From Trichomonas vaginalis G3 (Eukaryota > Parabasalia > Trichomonadida > Trichomonadidae), in contig NC_067207.1 of the NCBI RefSeq assembly GCF_026262505.1, positions 10,136,082-10,200,081 on the forward strand: a stretch of DNA of 64,000 nt, written 5' to 3'. Positions 62,775 through 64,000 of this stretch are shown one piece after another. The notes beneath the pieces are model-generated. The model saw only the letters and a list, made by a program, of their open reading frames with translations. It was not told where the DNA came from and did not search any database. Made by a program: the position numbers and the translations under genes. How positions within the stretch are numbered: the first letter of the stretch is position 1; the number at the start of each line of letters is the position of its first letter.

Positions 62775-63356
62775 ATGATTGCTGCATATGCGTATGAAAC
62801 AAATGAAGCAAGAAGAGCACATGAACTAGTAAACGAAAACTCAACTTTAACCATTGAAGGCAATGATTTAGTCATTGACGATGGAAAAACTAAAAAAGTC
62901 ATTGATTTCGATACTTTTAACACTTATGACCCATTCATTACAACAAGCAAGGTTCCTATCATAAATGATGGAACGGTGCAATATATAAATTCTACAGTAG
63001 ATGCCTCATTAGTGAAAGTATTAAATGTTCTCATTGAATTGTTAAAGAGCTTTCGATTTGACGACAACATTAAATGCCTAAAGAATTTAGTCATGAATGA
63101 GAAACAAATTCTCGGCGTTGCTGGTAGCAGTAATGATGTACACCTTATGACATTAGAATATTATAACGAACATAAAGATGAACTGAAAGGAGAGAAGGGT
63201 GACACCGGACCGGACCTCAAGGACCACAAGGAATACAAGGAATACAAGGAATACAAGGAATACAAGGAATACAAGGACCTCAAGGCGAAAACGGTTTGGA
63301 TGGAAAGGATGGAAAGGATGGAAAAACTGCTAAATCATGGATATGGGACCTTATAA
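62775..63356 (+). CDS. Polinton part: protein with collagen-like tract
   Basis: About 155 residues of mixed fold are followed by a short collagen-like tract (GEKGDTGP) and a repetitive 9-bp-unit stretch (63225-63280). TTCTCATTAAAATATG shows a good Initiator (TCATTA) only a few bases before the ATG. Collagen-like tails occur on fibre or spike proteins of Polintons and large DNA viruses. Part of a fossil element. Confidence 0.5.
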   Translation: MIAAYAYETNEARRAHELVNENSTLTIEGNDLVIDDGKTKKVIDFDTFNTYDPFITTSKVPIINDGTVQYINSTVDASLVKVLNVLIELLKSFRFDDNIKCLKNLVMNEKQILGVAGSSNDVHLMTLEYYNEHKDELKGEKGDTGPDLKDHKEYKEYKEYKEYKEYKDLKAKTVWMERMERMEKLLNHGYGTL

Positions 63357-63437
63357 ATACTGGTTTAACAGCTGCTTCATATGGAGTTCTTCAATACCAA
63401 ATCGGAAAGATATGGGCAGTACTTGGTGAAGAAGTTT

Positions 63438-64000
63438 TAATGACGTTAAAAATGCTTTGAACTTCATTTCAAATGGTTCGGATACTATTAAAACTTTATC
63501 TGGTTGGATGCAAGAAACAAGGAGTCAAATAGATACTGTAAGACGTATAGCAAACAATGCACGTACGGGATTGGATACTTTACGACAAGCACAAAATACA
63601 CTAAAGGAAGCAAATGATATTCTTGGCTCAGTATCAGACATGCATGAAGATTGGCTTAAAGGTATTGACAAATCTTTAAAAAATCACAGTCAGTCTATTG
63701 CTGACTACAAGAAAAGTATAGATTTTTTACATAGTGCTATGGACGTACATGATGGAAGCATAAGGAACTTACTTAATGCTAACAATAACTTACCAGGAAC
63801 TATTAAAGCATTTATAAAGTCCTTTGTAAAACCCGGTGCTCTAACATTTAGGTCTTTGAGAGCAAGAGCATTGAAGTCAAGAGATGCAGAAACTCCAACA
63901 GAACCTACAGAAGGAACTGAAACAACAGAAACTCCAGAAGAACCACCAAAACCAACAGCTAATGAAATATTGTTCGAATATTTTCCAAGGTACTCTGTTC
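63438..64000 (+). CDS. Polinton part: coiled-coil protein, runs off the window
   Basis: An open frame of ~187 codons to the window edge. Long amphipathic helices (TIKTLSGWMQETRSQIDTV, DTLRQAQNTLKEANDILGS) lead to a Thr/Glu/Pro-rich linker (ETPTEPTEGTETTETPEEPP). Function unknown. Confidence 0.45.

Larger units (their letters stand above)
57518..64000. mobile_element. Polinton/Maverick end fragment (right)
   Basis: After the minisatellite the sequence changes to AGTTAGTATACC…, a plausible element end (Polinton ends often start AG), then short tandem repeats (ACAACACAAACG and TTCACTAATGTTTTCACAAA types, 57608-57760). Genes follow on both strands: a packaging-type ATPase, a collagen-like protein and several unknown proteins. 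Two pairs are divergent with only 16-17 bp between start codons. The element runs off the right edge. It appears broken in several places (about three or more), so it is probably a non-functional but fairly young copy. Confidence 0.65.

Overview
The window looks like nuclear DNA of a trichomonad, most probably Trichomonas vaginalis. The DNA is AT-rich. Genes are intronless and single-exon, several with a TCA-type Initiator a few bases before the ATG and a TAAA motif overlapping the stop codon. Multi-member families typical of that genome are present (ankyrin proteins with a fixed N-terminal domain, CAMK/CK2-type kinases, Rab GTPases, ABCA transporters), and there are large Polinton/Maverick pieces. 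The species call is inference from family style, not from a database match.

Layout. 1-4560: end of a Polinton/Maverick running off the left edge (fossil). 4759-18570: a 13.8-kb palindromic element with inverted arms of over 2 kb. Its core is about 6.5 kb of a 35-bp satellite in one orientation, a unique spacer, then about 0.5 kb of the same satellite in the other orientation. The right arm carries a nested 1.8-kb inverted-repeat element. 18939-40679: host gene block with a prominin-like membrane protein, an ecto-apyrase with two frameshifts, a 59-residue coiled-coil/membrane protein, a CK2-alpha-like kinase, a disordered protein with one STPGR motif, an N-myristoylatable RING protein, a CAMK-like kinase, a Rab GTPase, a small P-loop protein, two decayed ABCA genes head to head, a coiled-coil (trichohyalin-plectin type) protein, and two tandem ankyrin genes (first broken, second intact). 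40680-46199: 5.5 kb without a gene but rich in structure: a gap-free three-way junction, a 120-bp triple repeat, a cluster of hairpins with 3-nt loops, a perfect 30-bp hairpin, and a 2.7-kb element with ~54-bp terminal inverted repeats. 46200-50762: HEATR5/Laa1-like HEAT protein. 52363-53493: Kelch protein. 53494-57519: non-coding, with an 82-bp direct-repeat-flanked insert, a 112-bp repeat and a 21-bp minisatellite. 57520-64000: second Polinton/Maverick piece (packaging ATPase, collagen-like protein and others), running off the right edge.

The most interesting object is inside the 2.7-kb element. At 44294-45220 short hairpins recur every 120-121 bases, each with an 8-bp stem and 8-nt loop, alternating with ~62-nt long hairpins. 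Primary sequence drifts while pairing is kept. In the short stems almost all non-Watson-Crick positions are G-T when read on the + strand, with one full compensatory unit. That is what selection on a + strand RNA fold would leave. I know of no described family that looks like this.

Limits: no database, folding program or alignment was available. Repeat boundaries were read by eye and may be off by a few bases.
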